The position numbers and the translations under genes were made by a program. A stretch of 64,000 nucleotides of DNA from Drechslerella dactyloides. Lineage: Eukaryota > Ascomycota > Orbiliomycetes > Orbiliales > Orbiliaceae. The notes below the pieces were generated by a model, which was not told the origin of the DNA, did no database searches, and was given only the letters and a program-made list of their open reading frames with translations. The stretch lies in contig JAGTWJ010000019.1 in NCBI GenBank assembly GCA_020064725.1, positions 4,712,001-4,776,000 on the forward strand, in the 5' to 3' direction. Positions within the stretch are counted from its first letter, which is position 1; each line of letters starts with the position of its first letter. Of this stretch, positions 47,128-58,902 are shown piece by piece.

Positions 47128-49019
47128 ATGAAGTCTACGGCTTTATTAATTTTGCCGACTCTGGCGTCTTCGCTGGTGGCTGCTGCTCCTGCTCCAGGAG
47201 CACCACTGGTCGAATCGAACAAGCTCAGGCGCGTTCTCTACCGCTCGAACCTGGAGGCAAGAGCGACGGAGCTCTTTAATATTGCGAAGCTGAACAAGGG
47301 CACGCGAGCCTGGGGTACTCCTGGTGAGATACATTTGGTGCTCTCGCTGCTGGAATTTCTAGGGAATATTACTAATGCATGACTATCTGCCGCATCACAG
47401 GACATTGGGAGACCCTTGACTGGATTGAACGTCAGATTCCGAAGGATTACTACAATGTCGAAAGGCAGTACTGTACGTTGCACCTGTATCTGTGTTACGG
47501 CACTTCGCACGCACCATAAACTTCAGCTGATGTCAGGGCTGACGCTGTTATACACATGTAGTCAACATTTCTCGCACCGTCCACGACGAAGTCTCCGTGA
47601 CAGTCGACGGCGTAGCTCAAACTCAGGTCAATGGATTTACTGGCGGACCAAACGGCACCGTCAGCGCACCATTGATTGCAATCCCGAACTTTGGTTGTAA
47701 TGCTGTGAGTACATTAAACTTTGCGCCTACAGCCTTGTGTAATGATATCATTCAGCTGACGAATGTGAAAACTAGTCCGACTACCCAGCCTCCGTTGCTG
47801 GAAAGATTGCCCTCGTCCATCGTGGTTCATGTAACTTCGGTCAGAAGAACGCCCGTGCCGGAACCGCTGGAGCTGCCGGTCTGGTCATTTGGAACAACGA
47901 TCCAACCCCGCTCACACCTACACTCGGTACTCCGGACTTGTACAACGTTACTGAGTTCATTGTCGCGCTGTTCATTGGCCAGGCAGAGGGCTCGGCGATT
48001 GTTGAGAAGATTGGAACCGGCAGCGTTCCCGCGACGATCAAATCCCTTTTCCACTTTGATATCGATCTGACTGCCAATATTATTGCGACCACGAAGGGCG
48101 GTAACCAGAACGCTATCATCACATCTGGTGCTCACACCGATTCCGTTCCTGCTGGTCCGGGTATCAACGATAATGGATCTGGTACTATCGCCCAGATCGA
48201 GGTTGCTAAGGCCCTGACAAAGTTTTCCGTGAACAATGCTATCCGGTTCTGCTGGTGGGCCGCTGAGGAAGACGGGCTGCTCGGATCTGAGTACTATACC
48301 TCGCACATCTCAGCAGCAGAGGCCGCCAAGATTGTCATGAATCTCAACTTTGACATGCTTGCTTCTCCTAACTACGTACGTGATCTCTTATGGACACCTG
48401 ATTATTTCCTCTTTCATTATCTTAATACTGACTATACCGTGGGCAGTTGTACTCCATTTATGATGGCGATGGCTCAACCTTCGCGTCGCCGTACGCTAGT
48501 ACCGGAAGCGGTCTGATCGAGCAGACCTTCATTGATTTCTTCGTAGAGGACGGCAAAACATCTGTCCCAACTGAGTTTGACGGCCGGTCCGACTACGATG
48601 GTTTCCTGCAGGTCGGAATCCCTGCCGGTGGTGTCTTCATGGGTGCTGAAGGAATCAAGACCGAAGAGGAGCAGAAATTGTTTGGCGGTACCGCTGGCAA
48701 GCCGTACGACCACTGCTACCACCAGGCCTGCGATGACACTAACAACCTTGACTATGGTGCCTTTATCACAGGTATTAACAATCTACTCAAATTTCCCTCC
48801 TTTATTCGATGAGACTCGTGCTAACAGTATCAATCGATAGGTACTAAATCTATGGCCGACGCTATTGCTAAGTATGGCCGTAGCATCGAAGGCTTCCCCT
48901 TCCCACGCCCCGCCGCCAAGCTGACGCCCCGAAGACTCGAGGGAGAACCCATGATCCCTAACCGGGCGAAGGGCAAGCACGGCAAGCATGGTGGTTGCAG
49001 CCAGCGACAGGAGGCATGA
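47128..49019 (+). CDS. Secreted M28 zinc aminopeptidase
   Basis: Six exons, 47128-47323, 47401-47472, 47562-47704, 47776-48375, 48447-48771 and 48841-49019, encode 504 residues; introns are 69-89 bp. A signal peptide (ALLILPTLASSLVAAAPAP) is followed by a propeptide, a PA-domain insert (VAGKIALVHRGSCNFGQKNA) and the M28 catalytic domain. Zinc ligands and catalytic residues are visible: His-Asp in GAHTDSVPAGPGINDNGSG, Glu-Glu in WWAAEEDGLLGS, Asp in NLNFDM, and His in YDHCYHQACDD. By family knowledge it removes N-terminal residues from peptides outside the cell (aminopeptidase Y type). The tail is His/Gly/Lys-rich (KGKHGKHGG). All splice phases agree. Confidence 0.93.
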
Positions 49020-49126
49020 AAACCCCTATGACTCGCTTGCGTGCTAGATGTTATATTGTTCGGGATACACATTGGAATGGCGAATTGTATTGTATATAGA
49101 CTACCCACTATACCCTATACCCTGTT

Positions 49127-49363
49127 ATGATGGATACGCAGGAAATGCGACCTAGCTGGTATGATGTTTGCGAACACATGGAGAATCAAAAGATTAGCCG
49201 AGAATTACATAGCGAAGCATTTAAAGGAAAAGATTTCCGAGCAGCCTTCGGATTCTTGTTACACAATTACGTCGAGGCTTTTGAGCTGAGTCACGAAATC
49301 AAAGTAGACATAATCAGTCTAGCTATACTTTCTGCGATATCGTGCACTTTTAGCTTCCGTTGA
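49127..49363 (+). CDS. Hypothetical short ORF
   Basis: 78 codons beginning MMDTQEMRPSWYDVCEHMEN and ending with a hydrophobic stretch (IISLAILSAISCTF). It lies just beyond the aminopeptidase gene. No family recognised; could be a chance ORF or a relic. Confidence 0.2.
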   Translation: MMDTQEMRPSWYDVCEHMENQKISRELHSEAFKGKDFRAAFGFLLHNYVEAFELSHEIKVDIISLAILSAISCTFSFR

Positions 49364-49754
49364 GACTTATAGGCAGCTTGGTAAACATAAATTGAAGTTA
49401 TGCGTCTGCGTATGGGTGAATCTACAAAGCCAGACTAAGTATCACTGCAGCCAGCTCAATATACGTAGGACGTGTTATATCCAGATCAATATATGTACGG
49501 GGAGACCCTAAAAGAATTATCCTCCCGTAGTCGGCAAGTGACAGTGATTGACAAGAAAGATCAAAAGGCTTGACATATACTTTGTAATCTATGTATACGA
49601 GGAAACTCGTTTTATGAAAGGTGAATAAGACCTCAAGGCTCCAGAGTCCGTATTAGTCAGAAAAAAGCCACATGAGATATTAATATATCGATAGCACCTT
49701 CAGAATAGTATATTACTTGCTATACACTAGCGTCATGCATGACTTGGAAAAAGT

Positions 49755-49810
49755 CGTAATAACTTGTCTCGCAAGCCAGACGCCTTCTTTTGGCTGCGAA
49801 GCGTAATAAC
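49755..49810 (-). mobile_element. Mini-insertion, copy 8, reverse strand, perfect 9-bp duplication
   Basis: Read on the minus strand, GTTATTACG flanks a 38-bp insert (49764-49801) that starts CTTCGCAGCC and ends GTCTGGCTTGCGAGACAA. Plus-strand duplicates are CGTAATAAC at 49755-49763 and 49802-49810. Hairpin 1 is GCC/GGC and hairpin 2 is GTCT/AGAC. This is the only copy of the set on the minus strand. Confidence 0.88.
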
Positions 49811-49987
49811 CGATGAATACGAATTATTCATGACAATTAATTTGAACAAGACAAGATTGAAATCGAGAAGTTAACTCTATGTTAATTAGCAAAACTTTTA
49901 CGCGCTCGTCAAACTATATACATATATACATATAAATGGGGTAACAAATGCACGTTGAGATTCATGGTAGGTTTCGAAAGTGTTGCC

Positions 49988-51994
49988 TTAGTTCTGTACA
50001 GGGGTGAACACGCCCTTAGGAACATCGATCATGTTGATAGCAACTTCAGGCGTATCCCATGTTGGAGCGTCGGACTCGCTTTTTGGAAGAGTAACCGATG
50101 CATAAGAGACAGAGACCTTGAGATCGGCTATGGTCTTAATGTCGACAATCCCATTCGGACCTGCAACTTTGCATTTGAGGTTCTTGAGGAGATAAGGAGT
50201 GACAGTTTCCCGCTTGAGGTTCTCAACCTCGCTGCTGACAATCTTGTTCAGGAGAGCTGATGTTAAGGGCACGGTTCCATGGACGATTGCGTCGTGTGAG
50301 TTTGATTTCCTGGTCCAAACTGAGAAGCTACCGAGAAAGCTCTTGCTGGTATCCCACTGGTTAGGTTGGTTGGGAACGTCTCCTAGGAAAATGAAAACTC
50401 TGACGTTCCCGTTCAAAGAGGCGTGATTGACTTGGATCTCTGTAGTCCATTCGTAGTATTTGCCATCTTGGACGACGCTCTTCTTGTATCCAGCAAGGAC
50501 ACTGGGAGGCGGTGGGGTATTTAATGGTTGGTTTGTGGGGAACATCACAGGCAAGTTGCTACCGGGGGGGACGGGGAGAGCCAGAGCGGCACTAAGGGCA
50601 CCAGCAGGAGTGTCCTGGCCGTAAATGCGGTTGATGGCTGCAATAACGCTTTTTACCCGGTCTTGTTGGGGGATATTCCAATCGTTGGTCTCGGGATATG
50701 TGTAACCAAATTTCTGAGTCCTCGCAATAGTTGCACTGGTATAAAAGGCCGTACCAGTTTGGTGGAATGGCGTAAGTGGTGTGTCCAGCGATTCTGGAGT
50801 TTCTGAATCCATGGTGAAGGTACCAAAGGACGAGGTGCTGCTAAAGTTATAACCCGTGGGATTTACCTCCTGCCAGATCGCGAAGAGACGATCTATGTTG
50901 GTATGGTGAAGCCAGAAGATAGGATCGAACGCTGCCATGGAGATATCCGTCATGTGGCCCGAGGGACCGCCGATCGGACCGCCAATCGCCTGGTGGATAT
51001 TGTCGTGAACACTTTCGAAAGAATCAACAGGTCTGCCCGTGTGTCGGTTGTAGGCTGAGGTGGAGACACCGCTGAAATCTTTGTAGGTTGTGAGGATCTT
51101 GTAGACCGTGTTGGTCAAACTACCAGCAGCGTTCTCCATAACTCGGTTCAGAGGATCAATTTGGGAACTATACACTCCGTCGACTATCTGTGGATACCGG
51201 ACTGTTTCATTCATTTTGGCGTATGGGCTTTGGAAATCCGAGAATTCACTGAGGTCAGTGAACTTGTACGAGTATAGCGGATTTGGAATCGTCTGCTGGC
51301 CCTTCGGAGTGTCGATTTTAATGGTAGCAAAAGTACCAACTTCATCCGGAATCGTGGAATTGACTGCCCAATCCCAGTAAGGGATGCGGAGAGTGGGAAG
51401 AACTGCCTTGTATGCGGCTTTCTTCGGTTCCGGAAACTCATTGACGATATCACGAGCGTGCTCCCATACAAGTTGCTCGTAGAGGGCTAGATAAGGACGG
51501 TGCCATGGCAGGAACAGCACGTCTTTATGGGTACAATACCCGCTCTTCGCGTCACCTTTGCCGCTTGGAACGTTGTCCCTACATGATATAACTATTAGGT
51601 GTTGCTCAATATAAAGTATGGGTTTGGTTCGAATCGGGACCTACCAAGGCTTAAAGGGTCTACCATGGATACCGGCGATGCCGAAGAACGACTTCTCATC
51701 TTTCTGGGGCATTTGGTAAAACCTTTGCAACGCAAGTAGGAAGAGGTTGAATTCGGTGGGGTTCTGGATCATCTCTCTGATTTCTTTCCGAAGAGGGACT
51801 TGATCCGGAGCTGGGCCAAGTCCCTGCTGTACACCGGAGAAAGTGTAAAAGTTGTTTTTCTGACGACGGAGAAGGCCAGAAGACAGTTCCATGGTACCAT
51901 CCCGGCTAGCTGCCGCTGGCAATGCTTCAACTTGCGTCAGGCCCGCGGCGCAAGTAGCCGCGACGGCCCACTTAAGAGAAGACCACGCAACCAT
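49988..51994 (-). CDS. Tyrosinase (type 3 copper monooxygenase)
   Basis: Two exons, 51994-51645 and 51578-49988 (66-bp intron), encode 646 residues. A secretion signal (LKWAVAATCAAGLTQVEA) is followed by a possible Kex2 site (LLRRQ). CuA histidines lie in GIHGRPFKPW, YCTHKD (the Cys-x-His that forms the thioether bridge in fungal enzymes) and FLPWHRPYLALYEQ. CuB histidines lie in ESVHDNIHQAIGG and FWLHHTNIDRLFAIWQ. By family knowledge it hydroxylates monophenols and oxidises diphenols to quinones, feeding melanin formation. The C-terminal third (from about 400) is the domain that shields the active site in pro-tyrosinases. I chose MVAWSS at 51994; upstream in frame there is only a non-ATG codon. 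Confidence 0.94.
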
Positions 51995-54900
51995 CGCTAG
52001 ATTATACAAGTATACACGTGAGTAAGTGTAAGGGTATCAAACTGGGTATACGTATCGCAGTCAATAGCTTATGGGCGAGTATTATGTATGATATTATTGT
52101 AGAATGAGAGTGTTCAAAATAAAGATCAAGCACAAGGCGCAGGAGATTATTAATTGTAGCAGCCAGTGAATGAATGAATAGTGAGCTGAAGAATATAGCA
52201 ATAATAAAATTCTTCCGTCGAGTATGGCGAACCAGTGTGTCTTTATACCATTCTGAGGATCCGAGTTTGTGGAAGATGAAGATCTTTTTTTCGCCCTTTG
52301 TGGATACTTTCGATTACTATGACATCTTTGCATGGGTCTCAGCGAGCCCCGAAGTGCAGAATCGGGAAGCCGTTGTTAGGTATAGGATTGTAGAAACCTG
52401 CAGAACTCGAAGTACGTTTTCCCTCTACGGACAAAGGGATGAAGCCTCTTCCATTCGGCGTTAACCGTAAATTCGTTCTATACTAAGAAATTCAGAATTT
52501 TTTTCTTCATCCAGCATCCTTGAGCTGCTGTATTATCCAAATCCAAAGCCGGCTTTCGCCTCGGTAATTTTACAAGTCGAGATCCTTGGCTTTCCTTGGA
52601 TCTAGGGTAGGAACTTGGCCTGATTCAGGTACAGCCGTCTTACTTATGAAACAGTCAGAGGGAGAAGCGACACTGCGATGCCATTGTAATTCGACTTTTC
52701 GTCTCGCTCACCCCGGCGCTGGATAAGGAAGAGTCTTGTTTTTGCAGCCGGCACATTAGGCCCGAGATCTTCGGCTCTCAAGCGCTTGAGCTTTCCTAAC
52801 TGGGTCAACAACAACCTCCTTCCCTGGGTCGGCCTGACTCTTGCATGGTAACCCTATCCATCTGCACACAACCTCTAATTAAACTTGAGGATCGCCGATA
52901 TCGATGCATCGATCGCATCGCTAGATTCAGATTGATGCCTAGAGCATTGCGCACCCTTGATTATAATTATGACGGCATGATATCCACTGCCTTTAACCCT
53001 AGATACAAGTTGTGTTGTTTTTGTTGCAGACGTTCCCAAGCTCTCAAGGTCAGTGGATGTGGAGCAGATATCACATTTGCGAAAGTTCAGAGAATCTAGA
53101 TTCTTTTGTAGGCCGCATTCTCCTTCTCTCCGAATTGCCTCCCCTAACCCCAAAGTGTGCGTTATCGTGAATCAATTTTGCATTTTTCAGATGAAAACGG
53201 CACGCTTAATCGATCAGTCTCATAAATCTTCCAACACCTCCCTTTTTAGCTCTGAACTGGACTAAGCGGGCTCGCGTCCGATGCCCAGAGAAAGCTTGAG
53301 GAAGTTCGATCTAACCAGAACCTCCCTATTAGATAAATATTTTATCGCCTGACTCTGGATCATGCTATTAATACGTATACCTCGGTTTCTTCAGCCACTT
53401 CGAACCAACTGCCAAACTAGAAAACGTGACGACGACGCGGGGAGTTATTGCGCTTTAAGTCGGCTTTGAGTGCTGCATTGGCAACCCCAGGCCCGTGTTA
53501 TGCTTACTTTGGACGTTACGACGCAAGGCGCTGTTCATGAACCCTGGACTTTTTTATTCTAAGAAGCCCTTTTACCAGCAGTTCCTAGTTTTATCGAACC
53601 TGTAAAGATGGGATCGTAGCCAACGGTCCGTTTCAGACGAGATTATTGTGCATCTTGCATATCAACATCTGCCACTAGCTGCTCATAGTAGGAAGAGAGA
53701 ACTTTGAATGGAAGGTTGCCGAGAATGCGGGTTTCGGCGAATAAAAACCCTCGTGCTTTGACGTCAGCCTTACAAGCTGCCGGAATTCGGAACTTTTGGA
53801 TTATCTGTCGGCACCGATGGTAGGAATGCGCCGTTATTCGCTCCTGTTGGTGCATTTCTCCAGATTTGGCACCTGGTGTGCGTGACTTTGCATGCTCGTT
53901 TCCCCTGTTGTTCCCGGCAGGGGTGTATCCCAAAAGAACAGTTTTATTCTGCGGATCTATTCGAGTTATAGTGCATTGGATTATCAGATCGCTGCTTTAG
54001 CCGGTGCGATGTTGATCAGTCGCTTGTCGAGTCGACTTTTAGCGATGGAAATGCTGATAAATGTCCGACTAAGCGTCTGACGTCGTATTTCGATAAGTTT
54101 GATATAGATCTATAGAACTCACCATCGTATTAGTTCCAGACTTAACACAATGCTCTCAGGTCTATCGGTATACATCCCGCAGAATTCCGAAAGCCCTGCG
54201 TGTACCTACCGTTTCACTTCCTTAGTATATTCCCAGATACTATAGTATGATTATCTTCATCGTCAAGAGACAGGGTAGTTTGCCTGATGAGAGATGATGT
54301 CAACTGATGTTATATTAGACACTCGTGAAAATGTTGGCTCTATTCAGATTAGCGGCGCGGCTTTAGTTCTTCGAGTATTCGAGGCGAATTGCAGCCTCCC
54401 TAGCAATACTTGCTCTACACGCTGGGTCCAGGGTTTCAGCTCTGGGGCAAATCCAGAGATGATTTCCCGAGCCTTGGTTCCGCAGTAGTCAGCAACGATA
54501 CACTACAGGGCCAAATAAGCATTTCCGGTATCTCATTGGATCCCAATATCCTGGGACCGATTCTCGAAGAAGAGAAATTCGCGAATCGGTTAACGGAGTC
54601 CGGCAGTCCTTTGCTAAGATCGCGCCTTTGCTATGTAATTGTTTAATATATCTCAAGCTCATACACATGGGTCACAACGGCGATATTATTCAGGGTGAAG
54701 GGGTTAGAAGAACATGGTGTCAGTGAGCTCAGGCGAATAGGCTGCTCCATACGCTTACGCAGCGAACTCGAAAGAATGCTAAAAAAATTCTGTGATATAA
54801 ACGCAACAGCTGAAATGACAGCCAAAAGGCAAAGAAAAACTCGGACAAATAAACAAAATTCAAGATCAAATGAAATGTTCTGAATCGAAGTGATCAGTGC

Positions 54901-55784
54901 TGATATTGGCGGTATTTTCTCTGACCGGAGCGGTGTTCTGGGCGAGAGCTCGGTGGGGACGATTTTGGCCGTTCGCGTGCGAAGGCCATGTTCGTGGTGT
55001 GGTATTTGTAGCGCAAGGTAGTCGCTTCCGCGAAAATTTCAAGTGATCTCGCGGTACAACCGTAGGCAGATCTATGAGCCTGGTCAAATCGTTGCTGCAA
55101 GTTGCTGATAAATCTCTGGAACCAATCGCAAGCCCACTGGATCTCCGAAGACTCGCCGAAGTTAAGCCGTAGCTAGCTAGAGATGACCGTTAAATCAACT
55201 CGTAATATATCTTGGCGTGTTATTTGCTCTCAGGTCCCGTAGATGATACACACATAATACTATGATTCTTGTCCTCAGCATGGTACACATATATTTACTC
55301 GGCCTGAACAAACGAAGTTAAGTTATAGGACAGTATCCTTGCGCATGCGTTGATACCACTGGCTGCTGACATCACCCTACCCAAATTTGGACACCAGTTG
55401 GAGCTGTAGTTAGGTTAGACCTAATTATCAATATCATTGACGGTGCATAGTATCGCGCTTGGTTAGAGGAATGACTTTCGGGACGTTTTTAAGCCTATTG
55501 TCACCACGCACTGCAAGACCCATGGTAAAAAATGTCGACGGTTGCACAAGCGCAACGCCAATGTTGGGCCACCTAGCTAGTTTGTCTACAGTGGCCTGAT
55601 CTAGCCGCGGCTTGACGTGACTTTCGAAAATAACGCTCAGCTTAAAATTTCGATATATATATGACCAATCCGAAAACATTTTGGATATAAGAAGTTTAAG
55701 TGGTCCCGAGAATAAGTCTTAAGATACCGCTCGCCAAATTACAATAACGATATACCTCCGACTATCTGGTCCGTATTGACCATA
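51995..55784. other. Intergenic, about 3.8 kb, relic-looking ORFs only
   Basis: Nothing recognised with confidence. A minus-strand open stretch at 53643-53933 and plus-strand pieces at 54294-54646 (ISISGISLDPNILGPILEEE) have coding-like composition but no family match by eye. At 55120-55175 ATCTCCGAAG and CCGAAGTTAAGC recall part of 5S rRNA, but no full 5S gene can be built. Confidence 0.4.
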
Positions 55785-56414
55785 ATGCCCGCCAACGAAT
55801 TCGAGATTCACGCCAACCCGTCTACCGACATCTGGCGCAAACCTCCCTCTACAAACGCCTTCAATGCCCCCACCGTCTGCCTCGCCAACAAACCCCTCAA
55901 CGCCTTCAAACGTGCCCGCCTCACTTTCGCACTTCCCCACCGTTCGGAGTTGCACAAGTATGACCAGGGCGGTCTACTCCTCCACGTCAAGCGGGCAGAT
56001 GTGCCGCACGAACAGGACCAGTGGATCAAGACCGGTATAGAATTCTACATGGATCAACCGTGGGTCGGCACCGTCTGCTGCGACAGATGGGCAGATTGGT
56101 CCATCACGCCGCTCGAGCACGACTCGGCCGAAGCGGCAGAATACACGACTGCAACGGTGGAGGTGGAGAGGTCTGCGGACGAGCTGGGGCGAAGCTTGTG
56201 GATATATGTGGTTTACGGAGATAGGAGGGTACCGGTGCGCGAGGTGAACTGGCTATTTGCCGGGGACGGGGAGGAGAAGGAGCTCGTATGGCTAGAGGTT
56301 AGGGCATATGCTGCTCGGCCGCTGAAGAAGGAGGGGAAGGAGGAGGAGCCCCTGGTGGTCAAGTTCTCGGACTATGAGGTCGAGTGGCGTACACCCGCAC
56401 TGAAGGAGGCCTGA
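55785..56414 (+). CDS. DUF1349 protein (concanavalin-like beta-sandwich)
   Basis: Single exon of 209 residues, the usual length for this small family. The core signature is present: YDQGGLLLHVKRAD, QDQWIKTGIEFYMDQPWVG, DWSITPLE and a C-terminal EVRAYAARPLK. Members adopt a concanavalin A-like fold. They are often labelled 'regulation of enolase protein 1' by similarity to a yeast protein, but no reaction is established. No signal peptide, so probably cytosolic. The ATG at 55785 (MPANEFEIHANPS) was chosen; only a TTG lies upstream in frame. Confidence 0.82.
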   Translation: MPANEFEIHANPSTDIWRKPPSTNAFNAPTVCLANKPLNAFKRARLTFALPHRSELHKYDQGGLLLHVKRADVPHEQDQWIKTGIEFYMDQPWVGTVCCDRWADWSITPLEHDSAEAAEYTTATVEVERSADELGRSLWIYVVYGDRRVPVREVNWLFAGDGEEKELVWLEVRAYAARPLKKEGKEEEPLVVKFSDYEVEWRTPALKEA

Positions 56415-57667
56415 AAGTCAAGCATGCTCGCAGTGTATTGTTAGAGATGATATACATCAGACGGAGCCTATGAAAGCGGTAGCATTTGTCCAAGCAGTCC
56501 TGCGAGCTGCTGTATATCCGCCGATTGAAACTTCGGTGCTCACCGTCAATAGCAACCAAGAATAATTGCGACGATATGCTGGAAGAGCAAGGGACACCGT
56601 ATATTCGTTGATAGCCGGTGTCTTTCCGATCAGCGATCGGTTTTGTAAAGGTCGACGGACTTGTAACACTGAGAAAAACTGTTCTCTGGATCCCACGGTA
56701 TTATCCTGATAGTCTAGACATCGTGTGTAACATATGGCCGACGCGTCTCGTGTCTATTCCGGGTTTCGGTAGGCTGGCCGCTGCCCCGGAGAGGTGAGCT
56801 GCACGCGTCTGTTATCATGGTCCCTCCGCCTCGTCATGGCGCCGTGCCTTTCGCTTTTAGGCGCCAAGAGTGGTAGTCAAATCGCGTCGTACGTCTTGAT
56901 TGTCTCGTTATTGGTGGTGGTTGAGTAACGTCGATCGGAAGAATTAGTAAGTACTTGCTTGATTAATTCTACCAAGTTAGATTTCTATCAAAGCTAAGAC
57001 CCAATTTTTGTAAATGCCTTGTGACCGCTTATGACCGCCACAGCGCCAATTGCCAATACGGTAGCTGAATTTGTTTGTAACCGCGCACTGCCGCTTATCT
57101 GCTATCGGAGGTGCCCAGCGGACAGACCGATACGCGGTATCGATACCGGTCTATAGAATACTGAGGTAGTAGATAGCAAGATACTAGATACCGATAAATA
57201 CACAAAGTAAAGAGTCCAGACGTAATATAGATATAATGCAGTTAGCTATAACTAGCCGCTCCGCTATAGCGCTAGCAAGTATTCATGATTGTGCGAGCCG
57301 CAAGGGAATTACTATTCAGGTTGCTATTCACAGGCTGGTGCGTGAGAGAGGTAATTTAAGTAGCTGCTCGAAACTTAAGCAGCCAACACAATTCTCGAGC
57401 CATTATAACAACATTTGCTAGTACTATAGTACGTCTGCCCATTGCTTTTTGATTCATTAAACCTTCTTTTCGACCCCCCCACGCCTTCTGCTAGATTACA
57501 GCAGTCCCTCGATCCCCCGAAACTACTCCCGACAGTGTACCATCGATACAACCATCGACAACACTATCGATACAACCATCGATCCGGTGGCCGACATCAT
57601 ATCGGGACTCTTGTTTTGCAAACCAAAGGTTTGAGTGCAAGACAGCCGCTTACCCAGCATACTCACG
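56415..57667. other. Intergenic, no gene supported
   Basis: Contains the direct repeat at 57542-57582 in what is probably the leader of the next locus. ORFs here are short and unsupported. Confidence 0.45.
57542..57582 (+). repeat. Two 17-bp direct repeats
   Basis: ATCGATACAACCATCGA occurs at 57542-57558 and again at 57566-57582, separated by 7 bases. It could be replication slippage or a paired binding site upstream of the next ORF. Confidence 0.8.
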
Positions 57668-58485
57668 ATGGGTCAAACAATATCAGCCAGTCTCGGCCTT
57701 GGATCTCCCCCCGATGAAGACCATCCACCGGATAGGATAATTGTTCGTGATATCAGTGGTCGCGGCTATTTTGATCCATTCTACGTTGATTTCGACGACC
57801 CCGAGAGTCTTGTCCGAGAGTTGAAGCGATATAATATAGCTGGAAGTCAGTACCTTGGCTGAAGACCCCCCTTCCCCCTTCCTCGCTCTCACGGCAGCGC
57901 GGCCGTAAATTCTAGCTGCGAACACCAGCGCATACGACCATACAGCCCAAGATGCTAGCGGTATTATGTGGCTTTGCAGAATGGCCACCTTCATGTTCGA
58001 TGAACTGGCACGGGAGTCTTTAAACTGACATCGGGGCCATCGTCTGTCTAGTCATAATCCGAAAGCGCGGCCAGCAGAGGGGGAGACTCTACCTTATTGG
58101 GGTTGACGAAATGCCAACTTCTATTGTCCGCGAAAATGAACATGTATCCATCAGCGCAGTCTACGACACGAAGCTTCCCTCCACCACCAATGTCATAGGT
58201 ACAAGGCATCTAGAGGATCAGGTCTATCCACACCACAGCTTGAACTACTGGGACTATCAAAACGGGTCTCAACCAAAGGAAGATCCACCGGAAGTTGAAG
58301 ACCTGCCCGCGGAGCTTGAGTACTACCGAAACCCATGGTTACGATACGGATGGGTGCGGCCGAATTTTAGCCCACCGCCGGCTGAGGACGACGATACCAG
58401 CTCTGATAACCAGCCGGAGCAAACTGCTCACTCGGCTGAGTTTAACCACCCTCAGGATGAATTGGATACCTACCGAACTACTTAA
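57668..58485 (+). CDS. Hypothetical multi-exon gene, structure tentative
   Basis: First exon from ATG 57668 (MGQTISASLGLGSPPDEDHP, then GRGYFDPFYVDFDDPESLVR) probably ends at the GTCAGT donor near 57843. A second open stretch from 57916 (TSAYDHTAQDASGIMWLCRM, then FDELARE) follows in matching phase after TTCTAG. The last part, from about 58050 to TAA 58485, encodes GRLYLIGVDEMPTSIVREN, VYPHHSLNYWDYQNG and an acidic Pro-rich tail. The junction between parts two and three is unresolved. I do not recognise the protein. Acidic composition and several Tyr/Trp-rich blocks are the only visible traits. Confidence 0.35.
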
Positions 58486-58902
58486 GTAAGTGAATACTTA
58501 GGCATATGTCCCTCTTTCTAAAGTGAAGCTCGTTCCAGCTTTTATGCATATTGAGCCATATATTGCTATTGAATACCGAATTAGCTGCGTAGGGAGCATG
58601 CGGTGTTCCTACTGAGAGGAAGTGTATCTGTATTTATGATAGTTTTCCTGTCTAGGATTATAATTACAGTACTGTAGATGTTAGCAGCGCTTATCACTCA
58701 TGATGTGCGTACGTATACTAGTAGAATTTCGATACTCAATCAGGATCTGCGAGCGTTGGATCAGCGGTCAAATCTGTAAATACTGTTATAATATTACTGG
58801 CGTATACCGCTGCAAGCAATGAGAACAGTATATAAATAGGTAGTTGACCCCACCATCACTTCAGGAGCCTTCTCCCCATCACATAACACCCACCTCATCC
58901 CA
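58486..58902. other. Intergenic
   Basis: AT-rich, no feature recognised. Confidence 0.4.

Noticed and set aside
55120..55175. Fragments resembling 5S rRNA (ATCTCCGAAG, CCGAAGTTAAGC)
   Set aside because: Only two short pieces in the wrong spacing; no complete 5S structure or terminal stem could be found.
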